DNA of 64,000 nucleotides from Wenzhouxiangella sp. XN24 (GTDB lineage Bacteria > Pseudomonadota > Gammaproteobacteria > Steroidobacterales > XN24): assembly GCF_011064545.1 (NCBI RefSeq), contig NZ_JAAMFG010000034.1:1-64000 (forward strand). The letters run 5' to 3'. How positions within the stretch are numbered: the first letter of the stretch is position 1; each line of letters begins with the position of its first letter. The translations under genes were made by a program, and so were the position numbers. Under the pieces are notes generated by a model, which was not told the DNA's origin, did not search any database, and saw nothing but the letters and a program-made list of their open reading frames with translations. Shown piece after piece: positions 1 through 9,520 of this stretch.

Positions 1-768
1 GTGTTCAAGGTGAAGGGCGACGCCGGTAACCTGGCGGCCTTTGAGGTCAAGTTCATTGAGAACGGCGACACGGGCCAGGTTTACAACCTCGGGACTTACA
101 GTGGCGTGACCGACCTGGGCAACGGCTGGCTGCAGGTATCGATCCCGATGAGCGATTTTGCGGCGACCATCGCCGGCAACCAGGGCTTCCTGCTCGGCCC
201 GCTGGGCGGCCAGGCGGCGCCGTTCACGCTCCTGTTGACCGATATCGGCTTCACCGGAACCGCGGGCGGCGGCGGAGGCGGCGGTGCGACCGGCGAGCTG
301 GTGGTCAACGGCGATTTCGAGACCGGTGACCTGAGCGGCTGGGAGGCGTCGCCGAACGGCGGGACGATCACGACGACGAACGACAGTGCGTCCGGCAGTT
401 TTGCGGCCAATCTGAATATCACTGCCGCGGGCAATCCGACACTCAAAGCGGCCAACCTGGGAGCTGGAGACCTCACGCCCGGCCAACAGGTTACGGTGTC
501 TTTCGACTGGAAAGGCAGCGATGCCAATGGCGGCGTTGTTGACATCAGGCTCTTTTCGGAGCTGAGCGGGGGCGGCGTCTCTGCGACGGAAATCATTCGC
601 GAGGGCGCCGGGTTCCCGTCGGACTGGACCACCGTGGGTCCGCTGAACATCGCCATCGGCCCTGATGTCAGTGGCGGGGTGTCATTGCAGTTGACGGCGA
701 TCTGCGGGGCCGTTGCCGGATGCGTCTCGGACATCTCCATCGACAACGTCTCCATCGTGGCCAACTGA
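1..768 (+). CDS. C-terminal part of a secreted carbohydrate-binding protein (5' truncated)
   Basis: The frame is open from the first base of the window, so the gene starts upstream. The visible 255 residues hold two beta-sandwich-like modules. The first (about 1-90) has alternating hydrophobic strands and ends in LLLTDIGFTG, like carbohydrate-binding modules at the end of secreted glucanases. It is followed by a poly-glycine linker (about 91-97). The second (about 98-255) opens with GELVVNGDFETGDLSGW and ends in SIDNVSIV, the pattern of CBM4/9-like galactose-binding folds. No catalytic domain is visible; given the neighbours, an upstream GH16-type laminarinase domain is a reasonable guess only. 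The gene lies 74 nt before a glycosidase gene on the same strand, so they may share a transcript. Confidence 0.75.
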   Translation: MFKVKGDAGNLAAFEVKFIENGDTGQVYNLGTYSGVTDLGNGWLQVSIPMSDFAATIAGNQGFLLGPLGGQAAPFTLLLTDIGFTGTAGGGGGGGATGELVVNGDFETGDLSGWEASPNGGTITTTNDSASGSFAANLNITAAGNPTLKAANLGAGDLTPGQQVTVSFDWKGSDANGGVVDIRLFSELSGGGVSATEIIREGAGFPSDWTTVGPLNIAIGPDVSGGVSLQLTAICGAVAGCVSDISIDNVSIVAN

Positions 769-842
769 TGGTCAGGCCGGCAGGGCATTCAAGCCGAATC
801 GACATCCACCAAGAAGTCAAATCTCAAGCAAGAGTAGTCGCT

Positions 843-3800
843 ATGGCCCAATCAAGCTTCTCCAACCGTATGGCCTTTTTCGGCAGCCTGCTGGCGGCCG
901 TACTGATCTTCGCCGCTCCCGACGTGACTCATGCGCAGGTGAACAAGGTCGAGACCTACAAGGACGAGAAGGGCTGGAAACTCAAGGTCGATGGCGAGGA
1001 CTTCTACGTCAAGGGCGTGGTCTGGAGCTACTCGCCGCGGGGGCAGAACTACACCTACGGGCTGTTCAACGAGCCCGACGACTTCATCCGCAAGGTGCTG
1101 GATTACGACTTCGGCCTGATGAAGAAGATGGGCGTAAACACGATCCGGAGCTTCACGACGATCCCGCCCGAGTGGGTGGAGTACATCTACCGTGAACACG
1201 GCATCATGAGCGTCATCAATCCGCTGATGGGCCGTTACGGCTATTCCATCGACGGGCAATGGGTGCCGTTCACCGACTACTCTGATCCACGCACCCGAGA
1301 AATCCTGAAGCGGGACATGCAGGAGTTCGTGCGCCGCTACAAGGCCACCCCCGGCGTGCTGATGTTTGCGTTCGGCAACGAGAGCAACTACGGCCTTTCG
1401 TGGTCGAGCTTCGAGATCGAGAACCTGCCGGAAGGCGAGCAGAACACGGCCAAGGCCCGCTACTTGTACAGCCTGTACGAAGAGGTCATCTCCGCGGGGA
1501 AGGAGATCGCCCCGAATCATCCGTTCAGCATCGTGAACGGTGACATCCAGTACATCGATCTCATCGCGGAACTCGTTCCGTCTCTCGACATTCTCGGCAG
1601 TAACGTCTACCGCGGCACGAGTTTCACCGACCTGTGGCAGCGCGTCGAAGAGAAACTCGACCTGCCGGTCGTGTTCTTCGAGTTTGGCAGCGATGCGTTC
1701 AATGCCCGCACCTTCCAGGAGGACCAGGCGGCCCAGGCGCTGATTCTGAAGGAACAGTGGCACGAGATGTACAACAAGTCCTACGGCAAGGGCGAAGAGG
1801 GCAACGCGATCGGCGGCTACATCTTCGAATGGCGCGACGAGTGGTGGAAATACCTGCAGACTGAAAACCTCGACATCCAGGATACGAATGCCTCGTGGTC
1901 GAACCAGGCGTACCTGTTCGACTGGACCCCGGACGGCAACAACATGAACGAGGAGTGGTTCGGTATTGCGGCGCTCGGCCTGCCGAATGCGGAGGGGGTG
2001 TACGAGGCGATCCCGCGCATGGCCTACGACGTGATGAAGGAAATCTTCTCGCTGGATCCATACGAGGCATCGCGTAGCGAGATCAACTCTATGTTCGCCA
2101 GCATGGACGTGGACTATTACGAGCTGAGGGGCGACGTTCGTCGGGTCAAGGCCGACGCCAATGAGGTGAGCCGCGCGCTGAGGTTGACGGGCGGCAGGTT
2201 CCAGGCCGAATTCGTGGCGCGCGGCGAGGATCGGCCTATCGAGGAGGACGGGGAGAACGCCATCGATTTCAGCGATGGGCAGATGGTGTTCCTTGACTTC
2301 GCATTCAATCCGAACTCGAAACTTGAAGGCCAGTTCACGCTCAACGTGCTCGGCAACGTCGCAGACAAGCGCCCGCTCGAGTTCAGCTACGGTGACCGGG
2401 GGCTGGAACGCGAGATCTTCGTGGCTACTGAAGAGATCGAGGGCACTCAGCGGACTCCGATCAAGATCGACGACGGCCGGCGCATAGAGATCTATGACTT
2501 CAGTGCGGAGTACCGGGGCGAGGCCTTCGACCTGGAAGCTTTCTATCACACCCCTCGTTTCCACTGGGGCTATGAAGGCGATTTCTTCGGCCTGGTCCAG
2601 GAGGCCACGGACATCGCGGGCATCGATATCTGGGATGCCAACGCACCCTCGGGTGTCGAGATCAGGGGTAAGGGCAGCCTGGAGGGCCTGACCCTTCTGT
2701 TCGGCCCTGAGGTTTACTGGGGCGCCAACCCGAAGGCGGTCCTGAAATATGATTTCGGCCTGGCGGACATGGACTGGACGTTCATCCACTCCGAGGACGT
2801 CGCGCGATTGGGTCGGTCGGTGGGCGGCGCCGGTCAGACTGAGCCGCAGTCCCGGCAGACGACGATCTACGGCAAAAAAGAATTCGTGAACGGCTGGGAA
2901 CTCGAATTCGGCGGAATCATGGCGGCTACGGAGAAGGTCGGCGACAAGTTCGATCGTTACGACGCCGGCAATGTCTACCTGGACGAGATCGACTGGAAGG
3001 ATACGCTCGGCGTGAAGGCCAAGCTCACCTTGCCCCTTTTAGGTACGCGCACCTACCTCTCGGCGCACCATGCCGGGCTGGTGGCGGACGGTGGCCAGCA
3101 TCACAAAGTCTACGGGGTTCTGGACCCGAGCAACCTCCCGTACTCCGGCCTTGGCAACAAGCAGGAGTTCGAGGCCGGCTCGCAGATGTTTTTCGGTAAT
3201 TGGATGGTCTTCCCGCGGGTGATGTACCGGGACAACCTGGTTCACGCGAACCCGCTCATCGAGCCGGAGATCATCGACGGTATCCTGTCCCCCGGGACCA
3301 ACCCGCGTAACCGCGATGCGGATCCGTTCGCAGTCCTCGGCAACCGCGAGGCGCGTTCGGGTGAGATCTATTTCACCTGGGATCCGACCGGCGCGACGCC
3401 TTACTACGACTGGGACAACGAGTGGCGGGAAGACGCACCGTTCGCGATCGACTTCGGCGGCACCTACACGGAATACCCGACCGCGACCGATTCCTATCGC
3501 TTCTTCTTTGCGCCCAACGAGTCGAACGTGGCCTTCGGAGAGGGACTGCCGGCCGAGGATGTCTGGCTGCTTTCGAGCCGGGTGACCATGAATACGAAGA
3601 ATCGGACGAAGCTGATATTCAAGGGGATCCGGGGCTTCCAGCAGTCGACGGGCAGCCCCGACGGTGGGACCCAGAAATTCTGGGAGCTGCATGGCAAGGC
3701 CGTCTGGGGCGGCAAGCACAGGCTGTCGGGCTATTTCATGAAGGACCGCTGGGGGCCGTACGACTTCTACCGCCAGTTCAACGTCACGTTCCCGGAACAG

Positions 3801-3995
3801 GTAGAGCTGGACTACTCCTACCTGCTCGGACCGGGCTACACGGCGATCGCGGACAGTGTCTCTGAGCAGCATGCGACCAGGATCGGTGTCCGTGGCTTGT
3901 ACCGGTCCTTCGGCGAGGGATCGGAGTCTGAGGAAGAGTTCCCGGGCAGCGACTACATCTTCAGCGTCAACGTCTACTTCATCTATCAGTTCTAG
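843..3995 (+). CDS. Clan GH-A glycosidase fused to a C-terminal outer-membrane beta-barrel
   Basis: The ATG at 843 is chosen because it opens a clear signal peptide (positively charged start, hydrophobic core FFGSLLAAVLIFAA, cleavage near THAQ, residue 32); the open frame reaches back to 720 but without signal character. Residues about 40-440 form a TIM-barrel glycosidase of the GH2/GH5-like clan GH-A. The likely acid/base is Glu180 in FGNES and the nucleophile Glu280 in FFEFG, 100 residues apart as expected for strands 4 and 7. Residues about 455-1050 look like an outer-membrane beta-barrel: amphipathic strands of alternating residues, many aromatic belts, and a terminal VNVYFIYQF ending in Phe, the usual barrel-assembly signal. 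The fusion would place a glucanase on the outer membrane. Substrate is inferred from the locus (beta-1,3-glucan). Confidence 0.8.
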   Translation: MAQSSFSNRMAFFGSLLAAVLIFAAPDVTHAQVNKVETYKDEKGWKLKVDGEDFYVKGVVWSYSPRGQNYTYGLFNEPDDFIRKVLDYDFGLMKKMGVNTIRSFTTIPPEWVEYIYREHGIMSVINPLMGRYGYSIDGQWVPFTDYSDPRTREILKRDMQEFVRRYKATPGVLMFAFGNESNYGLSWSSFEIENLPEGEQNTAKARYLYSLYEEVISAGKEIAPNHPFSIVNGDIQYIDLIAELVPSLDILGSNVYRGTSFTDLWQRVEEKLDLPVVFFEFGSDAFNARTFQEDQAAQALILKEQWHEMYNKSYGKGEEGNAIGGYIFEWRDEWWKYLQTENLDIQDTNASWSNQAYLFDWTPDGNNMNEEWFGIAALGLPNAEGVYEAIPRMAYDVMKEIFSLDPYEASRSEINSMFASMDVDYYELRGDVRRVKADANEVSRALRLTGGRFQAEFVARGEDRPIEEDGENAIDFSDGQMVFLDFAFNPNSKLEGQFTLNVLGNVADKRPLEFSYGDRGLEREIFVATEEIEGTQRTPIKIDDGRRIEIYDFSAEYRGEAFDLEAFYHTPRFHWGYEGDFFGLVQEATDIAGIDIWDANAPSGVEIRGKGSLEGLTLLFGPEVYWGANPKAVLKYDFGLADMDWTFIHSEDVARLGRSVGGAGQTEPQSRQTTIYGKKEFVNGWELEFGGIMAATEKVGDKFDRYDAGNVYLDEIDWKDTLGVKAKLTLPLLGTRTYLSAHHAGLVADGGQHHKVYGVLDPSNLPYSGLGNKQEFEAGSQMFFGNWMVFPRVMYRDNLVHANPLIEPEIIDGILSPGTNPRNRDADPFAVLGNREARSGEIYFTWDPTGATPYYDWDNEWREDAPFAIDFGGTYTEYPTATDSYRFFFAPNESNVAFGEGLPAEDVWLLSSRVTMNTKNRTKLIFKGIRGFQQSTGSPDGGTQKFWELHGKAVWGGKHRLSGYFMKDRWGPYDFYRQFNVTFPEQVELDYSYLLGPGYTAIADSVSEQHATRIGVRGLYRSFGEGSESEEEFPGSDYIFSVNVYFIYQF

Positions 3996-4027
3996 CAAAG
4001 TGCATGCACAGCCGAGGTAATATTGGA

Positions 4028-4783
4028 ATGAGAGAGCTGAATCGAAAATCCGCCAGGCCGGCTCGCGGCAAGCACCTGCTCCTCGCGCTGCTGGGTACGG
4101 CAGCGCTGGTTTCCGCCGGCTGCAGCGGCGAGCGTGACGAGAGCGACGGCGAGCTGATCAATACCATCGTCCTGCCGACGGACGTGGTCCTGGATCTTTA
4201 TTGCGAAAACATCGGCGTCCACCCGGAGACCTGCGTCATGGAGGACCCGGAGAACCCGTTCGCCACGACCACCATCATCGAGTTCGACGTCAACAACCCG
4301 GACGCCGACAACAAGTTCGACCTGTTCAACGCGCTGCCGCCAGGTCCGTCAGGTGCGAAAGCACGGTTCTACTTCTGGGCGACCGCGCTGGCGCAGCGGC
4401 CCTCCGGAGAGAACCAGTATTACACCGCGCTTGCATTGCACGAGTTATACGACGCGAACAGCAACGCCATCTCGACGGATGAACTGGTCCGGCAGCAGGC
4501 ACTCAAGGCCTACCGGTCCGTGCTGGACAATTTCTACAGTTCGGTCACGGTGTTCGAATGCTGCCCGGCGGCTAGCCCCGACGGCGAACCCGTGCCATTT
4601 TCCATTCCGCTCAACGAACTCACGGCGGACGCCCTGTACCGGACGGAGGCCACTGGCTTCCGGCGCGTGGTTCCGGGTGACCCGATCCTCGTGTTAGAAG
4701 TCCTGCTGGACTGGGGGTATTCCTATCAGCCGGCCACGCCGCCGGATTTCAACAACGGGGTAGTGTCAGTCAACGGAGGTTGA
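4028..4783 (+). CDS. Hypothetical lipoprotein of the glucan locus
   Basis: The 251-residue product begins with a lipoprotein signal: basic start, hydrophobic LLLALLGTAALV and lipobox VSAGC with Cys at about residue 28. The ATG at 4028 is preferred over 4004 because GAGG sits 10 nt upstream of it and the signal peptide starts there. I recognise no family. The mature part is acidic and contains a Cys-Cys pair (FECCPA) and a helix-rich middle (YYTALALHELYD, QALKAYRSVLDNFY). It lies 32 nt after the GH-barrel fusion and overlaps the next glycosidase gene by 4 nt, so it is probably translated with them. A role as a periplasmic or surface accessory of glucan capture is inference only. Confidence 0.7.
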   Translation: MRELNRKSARPARGKHLLLALLGTAALVSAGCSGERDESDGELINTIVLPTDVVLDLYCENIGVHPETCVMEDPENPFATTTIIEFDVNNPDADNKFDLFNALPPGPSGAKARFYFWATALAQRPSGENQYYTALALHELYDANSNAISTDELVRQQALKAYRSVLDNFYSSVTVFECCPAASPDGEPVPFSIPLNELTADALYRTEATGFRRVVPGDPILVLEVLLDWGYSYQPATPPDFNNGVVSVNGG

Positions 4784-6579
4784 GCGGGCGCGAAGTGCTT
4801 GGTAAAGCCCTCATCAAGGCCCTGCTGATCGCGGGGCCTTCCCTTTTCTGGAATCCGGTCATGGCGGAAGCGGTTCCCGTTGAATTGCGGCAGACGGAGG
4901 AAGGCTGGCAACTGCTTCGCGGCGGCGAGCCCTATTTCATCCGTGGCGCCGGCGGAAACCACTCACTGGAGTTGCTCGCGGCCGCCGGTGCCAACTCCGT
5001 GCGCACCTGGGATGCCGAGGATCTCGAGCCGTTGCTCGACCAGGCGCATGCGCTCGGCCTCACCGTGACCGTCGGGATCTGGCTGGGTCACGAGCGGCAC
5101 GGCTTCGACTACGATGACCCGCAGCAGGTGGCCGAGCAGCTCGAGCGCGTGCGGCAGATTGTACTTCGCTACAAGGACCACCCGGCCGTGCTGTTGTGGG
5201 GGCTCGGCAACGAGATGGAAGGGTTTGACGACGGCGGCAATCCAGCCGTCTGGAGCGCCGTGAACGAGGTCGCCGCCCTGGTCAAGCGGCTGGATCCTCA
5301 CCATCCGACGATGACGGTCACGACCTTCGTCCATGGTGAGCGCATCGAATGGGTTCATCGCCGCAGCCCCGCCATAGACATCCATGGCATCAATGCCTAC
5401 GGTGGCGCGCCGCTGGTGCCACGGCTGCTGCGCGACGGCGGCGCAACGAAGCCGTTCGTGCTGACCGAGTTCGGTCCCGTCGGTCCCTGGGAGATGCCCG
5501 CCACCGAGTGGGGCGCTCCGCTGGAGCAGACCAGCGCCGAAAAGGCATCGTCCTACCGCGAAAGCTGGGAGCGGGGCGTCGATGCGGCTCCCGGCCTGGC
5601 ACTCGGCGGCTATGCCTTCCTCTGGGGCCATAAGATGGAGGCGACCGGGACGTGGTTCGGGATGTTTCTGGAGGACGGCGCGAAGACTGCGGCTGTCGAT
5701 GTCATGACCGGGATCTGGTCGGGGGAAGAGCCGGACGACCTTGCTCCGCGTGCGGCACCGCTGTCGGTGGACGGCCCGACAAGGTCAGAACCGGGTGCGG
5801 TAGTCGTGGTCCGCGCGTCCGTGGAAGATCCGGAAGACGGCGGCATCCGCGTCCGCTGGGAACTGCGGCCGGAATCGTCCGACTACCTGACCGGCGGTGA
5901 TTTCCGCGCAGACATGCCCGTCATCGAGGGCGCCGTACTGGAATCAGGCATCGACGGCGCACGGGTTCGCATGCCCGAACAGCCGGGACCCTATCGCCTG
6001 TTCCTGTATGCCTACGACGGGGCCGGGCACGCAGCCACCGCCAACATCCCGCTGCTTGTCGAAGGCGAAGCTCGCATGCCGCTGCCGTTCCCGGTGTACG
6101 AGGATGCGCTCGCCGGGATGCCCTGGGTACCGTCGGGCTGGATGGGCGACATCGAGCATCTGTCGCTGGACGGCGAGTACGCCGGCAAGTTCCATCGGGG
6201 CGCACGCAGCATCCGGCTGCGCTTCGAGAAACCTTTCGGTTGGGTGGGAGTCGCCTGGCAGCACCCACCGAACAACTGGGGCGACCAGGAAGGGGGCTAC
6301 GATCTCCGTGGCGCCCGGGAGCTGGAGCTCTGGGCCCGGGGGGAGTACGGCGGCGAGAACGTGAGCTTCGGCGTCGGGTTGCTCGGAGAAGACAAGGCGC
6401 ATCCCGATTCCGTCGTTCGCAAGGTTGACGGCATCGTGCTGACCCGTGAATGGCAGCGCTACACGGTGCCGCTCAAGGGGGCTGATCTCTCGAGCATCAA
6501 GACGGGATTCGTGGTCACGATGACCGGACGCGCCACCCCGGTGACGGTCTATCTTGACGGGATCCGCTACGTCCGCTGA
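4780..6579 (+). CDS. Exported clan GH-A glycosidase with C-terminal Ig-like and carbohydrate-binding modules
   Basis: The product has a signal-peptide-like start (KALIKALLIAGPSLFW, cleavage near MAEA). The longest frame begins at TTG 4780 and overlaps the lipoprotein stop; GTG 4795 is an equally likely start because GGAGGT at 4775-4780 is too close to 4780. Residues about 35-320 are a TIM barrel with acid/base Glu145 in LGNEMEG and nucleophile Glu230 in VLTEFGP (numbering from 4780), typical of GH2/GH5-like enzymes. Residues about 330-420 resemble an Ig/PKD-type module. The last 150 residues form a jelly-roll-like module ending in VTVYLDGIRYV. The exact GH family is not assigned. It probably works in the periplasm or outside on beta-glucan or its oligosaccharides. 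Confidence 0.78.
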   Translation: MSGREVLGKALIKALLIAGPSLFWNPVMAEAVPVELRQTEEGWQLLRGGEPYFIRGAGGNHSLELLAAAGANSVRTWDAEDLEPLLDQAHALGLTVTVGIWLGHERHGFDYDDPQQVAEQLERVRQIVLRYKDHPAVLLWGLGNEMEGFDDGGNPAVWSAVNEVAALVKRLDPHHPTMTVTTFVHGERIEWVHRRSPAIDIHGINAYGGAPLVPRLLRDGGATKPFVLTEFGPVGPWEMPATEWGAPLEQTSAEKASSYRESWERGVDAAPGLALGGYAFLWGHKMEATGTWFGMFLEDGAKTAAVDVMTGIWSGEEPDDLAPRAAPLSVDGPTRSEPGAVVVVRASVEDPEDGGIRVRWELRPESSDYLTGGDFRADMPVIEGAVLESGIDGARVRMPEQPGPYRLFLYAYDGAGHAATANIPLLVEGEARMPLPFPVYEDALAGMPWVPSGWMGDIEHLSLDGEYAGKFHRGARSIRLRFEKPFGWVGVAWQHPPNNWGDQEGGYDLRGARELELWARGEYGGENVSFGVGLLGEDKAHPDSVVRKVDGIVLTREWQRYTVPLKGADLSSIKTGFVVTMTGRATPVTVYLDGIRYVR

Positions 6580-6607
6580 CGTTGACGACGAGCGCTCGGG
6601 AGCGTCC

Positions 6608-7663
6608 TCAGGATCGTGCTTCGGATGGTGCCGGGCCGGTCGACTCGCGGATTCGCAGCTGAGCGGGCACAACGGCGACGCCTTTGTATAGAGAATCCTT
6701 GTGGGAGCCGTCCACCAGCGCCAAAGTCGCGAGCTCCGCCATGGCGGCGATCGGCTGCCGGATGGTCGTCAGGCTCGGGTAGAACTGGCGTGCCAGCGAA
6801 ATGTCATCGCAGCCCGCTACCGAGAGCCGTGCGGGGATTTCTATACCCTGCCGTGCTGCGACACGCATCACGCCTGCGGCCATGTCGTCGTTTGCTGCGA
6901 AAATCGCAGTCGGGGGCTTGCTGAGGCCCAGTAACTGGTCGGCGGCCGCCTCGCCGCTGCCGACCGAGTTGTCGCCCTGTGCCACCAGCTCATCGCGAAC
7001 CTCGAGGCCGCTGTCCCGGAGACCGTCGAGATACCCGAGATAGCGGTTGCCCACCGCCTTGTGTTGGCGGTTTCCCTTGATAAAAGCAATGCGGCGGTGC
7101 CCCAGGGAAGCGAGATGTCGGGTCATCTCCGCGCTGATTTCGCGGTCGTTGGTAGCCACGCAGAACTGTTTTCCATCTTCCTTTCCGGGGGAAAGCCGCA
7201 CAACCGGGGTGCCGCTCGCCTGGATGGCGCGCACGATGCGGGGCATGTTCGATAGCGGGGCGGCCAGGATGATCCCGGTGGGCCGGATGTGCCTGATCAG
7301 TGCTTCGAGTTCCGTCACCACGTCCTTGTCGCGATAACGGCAAGGATGAATGAGCAATTCGTAATTGGCCGCGTGGCAGGCGCGCAGGGTGCCTTCCTGC
7401 AGCCGGATGACATAGCCCGAGCTCGGCACCTCATATGCGCTGGGATCGTCGTAGATCAGCCCGATGAGCCGGGAGCGGTGGCTGGCGAGGTTGCGTGCGA
7501 ACTGGTTCGGCCGGTACTGGAGCGCGTCGATGGCCTTCTCGACCCGCTCGCGCGTCGATGCGCGCACGTTCGGCTCGCTGTTGATCACCCTGGACACTGT
7601 CTTGGGCGAGACTCCGGCGAGTCGGGCAACGTCGTCGATATTGGATTTGACCATTTGGGCCAT
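6608..7663 (-). CDS. LacI-family transcriptional regulator
   Basis: The 351-residue protein has the LacI layout: an N-terminal helix-turn-helix (IDDVARLAGVSPKTVSRVIN, about residues 8-27), a hinge (about 50-60) and a periplasmic-binding-protein-like sensor domain (about 65-340) with the usual AIFAANDDMAAGVM and SVAGCDDI segments. It is the last gene of a minus-strand operon behind the phosphorylase and two GH17 genes, 15 nt after the second GH17, which points to autoregulation. Its likely operators are the identical TGACAGCGCTGTCA palindromes at 13001-13014 and 18416-18431, which have the central CG usual for this family. The inducer is unknown; a beta-glucan oligosaccharide or a sugar phosphate would fit. 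Met4 (7654) has a better-spaced AGGA and could be the real start. Confidence 0.92.
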   Translation of the reverse strand: MAQMVKSNIDDVARLAGVSPKTVSRVINSEPNVRASTRERVEKAIDALQYRPNQFARNLASHRSRLIGLIYDDPSAYEVPSSGYVIRLQEGTLRACHAANYELLIHPCRYRDKDVVTELEALIRHIRPTGIILAAPLSNMPRIVRAIQASGTPVVRLSPGKEDGKQFCVATNDREISAEMTRHLASLGHRRIAFIKGNRQHKAVGNRYLGYLDGLRDSGLEVRDELVAQGDNSVGSGEAAADQLLGLSKPPTAIFAANDDMAAGVMRVAARQGIEIPARLSVAGCDDISLARQFYPSLTTIRQPIAAMAELATLALVDGSHKDSLYKGVAVVPAQLRIRESTGPAPSEARS

Positions 7664-7678
7664 CCTAACCCGCTTCCG

Positions 7679-8590
7679 CTATGGATACATTCCCTGCATT
7701 ACGAGCTTTGGCTGCCGTTCGACGGTGAACAGGCCCCAATGCTTTTCCGGTTCGAGCGGATCCGGAGAGCCCTTCCACGGCTCATCGAAAGCCTCGAACA
7801 CAAAGGTAAGAATCTGCGCGGCATTTGTCCACTCCATGAGCTGCTCGTAATAATCGCGCTGCAGTTCCTCGTTGGCGTTCCACGGCTCGATGCCCCGCCC
7901 GTTGGAGGCTGTGGTCCAACCAGCCTCCGTGATGATGACAGGCTTGCCCGGATAATGATCGGCCACGGACAGGTAATTTTGCCTGGTGTAGCTGAGCGCA
8001 TCTTCCATGGTGCGGTACTCCCACGCGGGGTAGGTGTGCACCGAGATGAAGTCGAGTTCCGCGGCAAGAGGCTCGAGCTTGTAAGTCCACGGGACATAGT
8101 TCTCGCAGAAAGTGACCGGGTGGGGAATCGCGCTTTTGAGCTTGCGAACATGGGCCACCAGGCGATCGACCGGCACCATGTGGTCCGTCCACTCGACGCT
8201 GGCCTCGTTGCCGACGGAGACCGCAAACACGATATCCTCGTAGCGGCGTGACAGCTGGATGGCCCGCTCGACTTCTTCCTCGTTGCGCTTGCGGTTGCCG
8301 GCGAGCGTCTCCGGGCTGAACTCTGCGCCCCAGGGACAATGCGGATTGCTCATCTCGGCGGCCATGTCCAGTCCGAGCATCAGCCTGAAGGGTAAGCGCT
8401 CGCGCCGGATGACTTCGAGGACAAGCTCCGCGTGCGGGCTGCAATCGTAGAGCCGCAGAAATCCCCAGTTGCGGGACAGGATGCGAAGGTCTTCATGGAC
8501 CTGATCGTACGAAGGGTAGACCTGGTCGACCGGGCTCTGCCCGTGCCGATACCCGGAATAACAGATCGCGTTGCCGTGCTCGAGTCTCAT
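7679..8590 (-). CDS. GH17-family beta-1,3-glucan-active enzyme without signal peptide (copy 1)
   Basis: A compact 303-residue (beta/alpha)8 glycosidase of the GH17 type. The acid/base is Glu129 in SVGNEAS and the nucleophile Glu222 in VIITEAGW, both in the right contexts and 93 residues apart. The N-terminus (MRLEHGNAICYSGYR) shows no signal peptide or lipobox, so the enzyme should be cytoplasmic. GH17 members hydrolyse or transglycosylate beta-1,3-glucans. It lies between the second GH17 and the LacI gene in one minus-strand operon (33 nt and 15 nt gaps), downstream of a phosphorylase. A job on imported oligosaccharides, such as debranching or trimming, is inferred. It is only distantly similar to copy 2. 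Confidence 0.85.
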   Translation of the reverse strand: MRLEHGNAICYSGYRHGQSPVDQVYPSYDQVHEDLRILSRNWGFLRLYDCSPHAELVLEVIRRERLPFRLMLGLDMAAEMSNPHCPWGAEFSPETLAGNRKRNEEEVERAIQLSRRYEDIVFAVSVGNEASVEWTDHMVPVDRLVAHVRKLKSAIPHPVTFCENYVPWTYKLEPLAAELDFISVHTYPAWEYRTMEDALSYTRQNYLSVADHYPGKPVIITEAGWTTASNGRGIEPWNANEELQRDYYEQLMEWTNAAQILTFVFEAFDEPWKGSPDPLEPEKHWGLFTVERQPKLVMQGMYP

Positions 8591-8623
8591 AGCCGTCGTC
8601 TCCAGCCGGCGCCATCCAGCCTT

Positions 8624-9511
8624 TCAGAAATACTTGGGGCTGCCGTGCTTGTCCCACAGTCCCCAGTAAGCCCCCACGTCGCCCTCCGCCGCTACTTTCC
8701 AGGCTTCATCGAAGGAGGAGAAATAGAAAATTTCCACCCCGTCTTCCTCGGCCCACTGGTAGGTGTCGATAAAATACTTCACGGCATTCTGGTAGGACGG
8801 CACGGCGCCCCCGGTTGCGGTCCCGATGTTGGGCCAGCCGGTCTCGCTGATGATGACCCGCTTGCCTGCCGCGACCTTGAGGGCTCGACGGTACATGTCT
8901 TTCATGTACAGCAGGGCGTGCTCTGCAGGACAGCCTTCCCAGAAGGGATAGCAGTTGGCGAGCACCACGTCGCAGGCTGCGGTGACGCGGGGATAATCGA
9001 CGAACTTGAAGTAGGCATCGACATAGCCCACGGGCACTCCGGGGGCTGCCTCTCGCGCACGCTCGATGTAATCGATGAGCTCGTCCTCCGAGAGCTCGCC
9101 GCGGAGCAGGACCTCGTTGCCCACGGCGAGAATGTCTGCATGGCCGGCCCGGGCTACCTCGACGGCATTAGCGAGGTCGGCCTCGTTCCCCGTGCGATCT
9201 TCGTCCAGCCAGACGCCCACCAGGGTCTTGAGGCCGGCCTCCTTGGCGATGCGTGGCGTAAGCTCGTTGCCCTCCCGGCAGGAGAAAGTCCGGATCCAGT
9301 GCACCGAGGGCTGGATGATGCTGAGCCGCTCGCGCAGCTGGTCGGCCTGCAACTGTGTTCCCGGTTCCTGGCCCTCGAGGTAGGGGCTGAAACAAAGCCC
9401 ATGGATTTTTCCCGCCAGGATCTCCCGCAGCGTGCGCTGTAACTCCTCGGGCGAGACGGCAGATGCATCGATCCCCGCCAGCGAGGTCTTTCGGGCGTAG
9501 TGATTGGACAT
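8624..9511 (-). CDS. GH17-family beta-1,3-glucan-active enzyme without signal peptide (copy 2)
   Basis: This 295-residue protein has the GH17 core, with GIDASAVSP replacing the usual start of strand 1, acid/base Glu133 in AVGNEV and nucleophile Glu223 in VIISETGWP. There is no signal peptide. It follows the phosphorylase gene by 9 nt and precedes the other GH17, so the three are very likely co-transcribed. Low similarity between the two GH17 copies suggests different linkages or chain lengths rather than a recent duplication. Cytoplasmic location suits a role on oligosaccharides taken up by a transporter that is not in this window. Hydrolysis versus transglycosylation cannot be told from the sequence. 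Confidence 0.85.
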   Translation of the reverse strand: MSNHYARKTSLAGIDASAVSPEELQRTLREILAGKIHGLCFSPYLEGQEPGTQLQADQLRERLSIIQPSVHWIRTFSCREGNELTPRIAKEAGLKTLVGVWLDEDRTGNEADLANAVEVARAGHADILAVGNEVLLRGELSEDELIDYIERAREAAPGVPVGYVDAYFKFVDYPRVTAACDVVLANCYPFWEGCPAEHALLYMKDMYRRALKVAAGKRVIISETGWPNIGTATGGAVPSYQNAVKYFIDTYQWAEEDGVEIFYFSSFDEAWKVAAEGDVGAYWGLWDKHGSPKYF

Positions 9512-9520
9512 TGGCAGTCC

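Noticed and set aside
852-2789. 645-codon minus-strand open frame
   Set aside because: Antisense shadow of the GH-barrel fusion gene.
843-3995. Classical autotransporter (type Va)
   Set aside because: The putative barrel part is about 600 residues, much larger than a 12-strand autotransporter unit, and no beta-helix passenger is seen.
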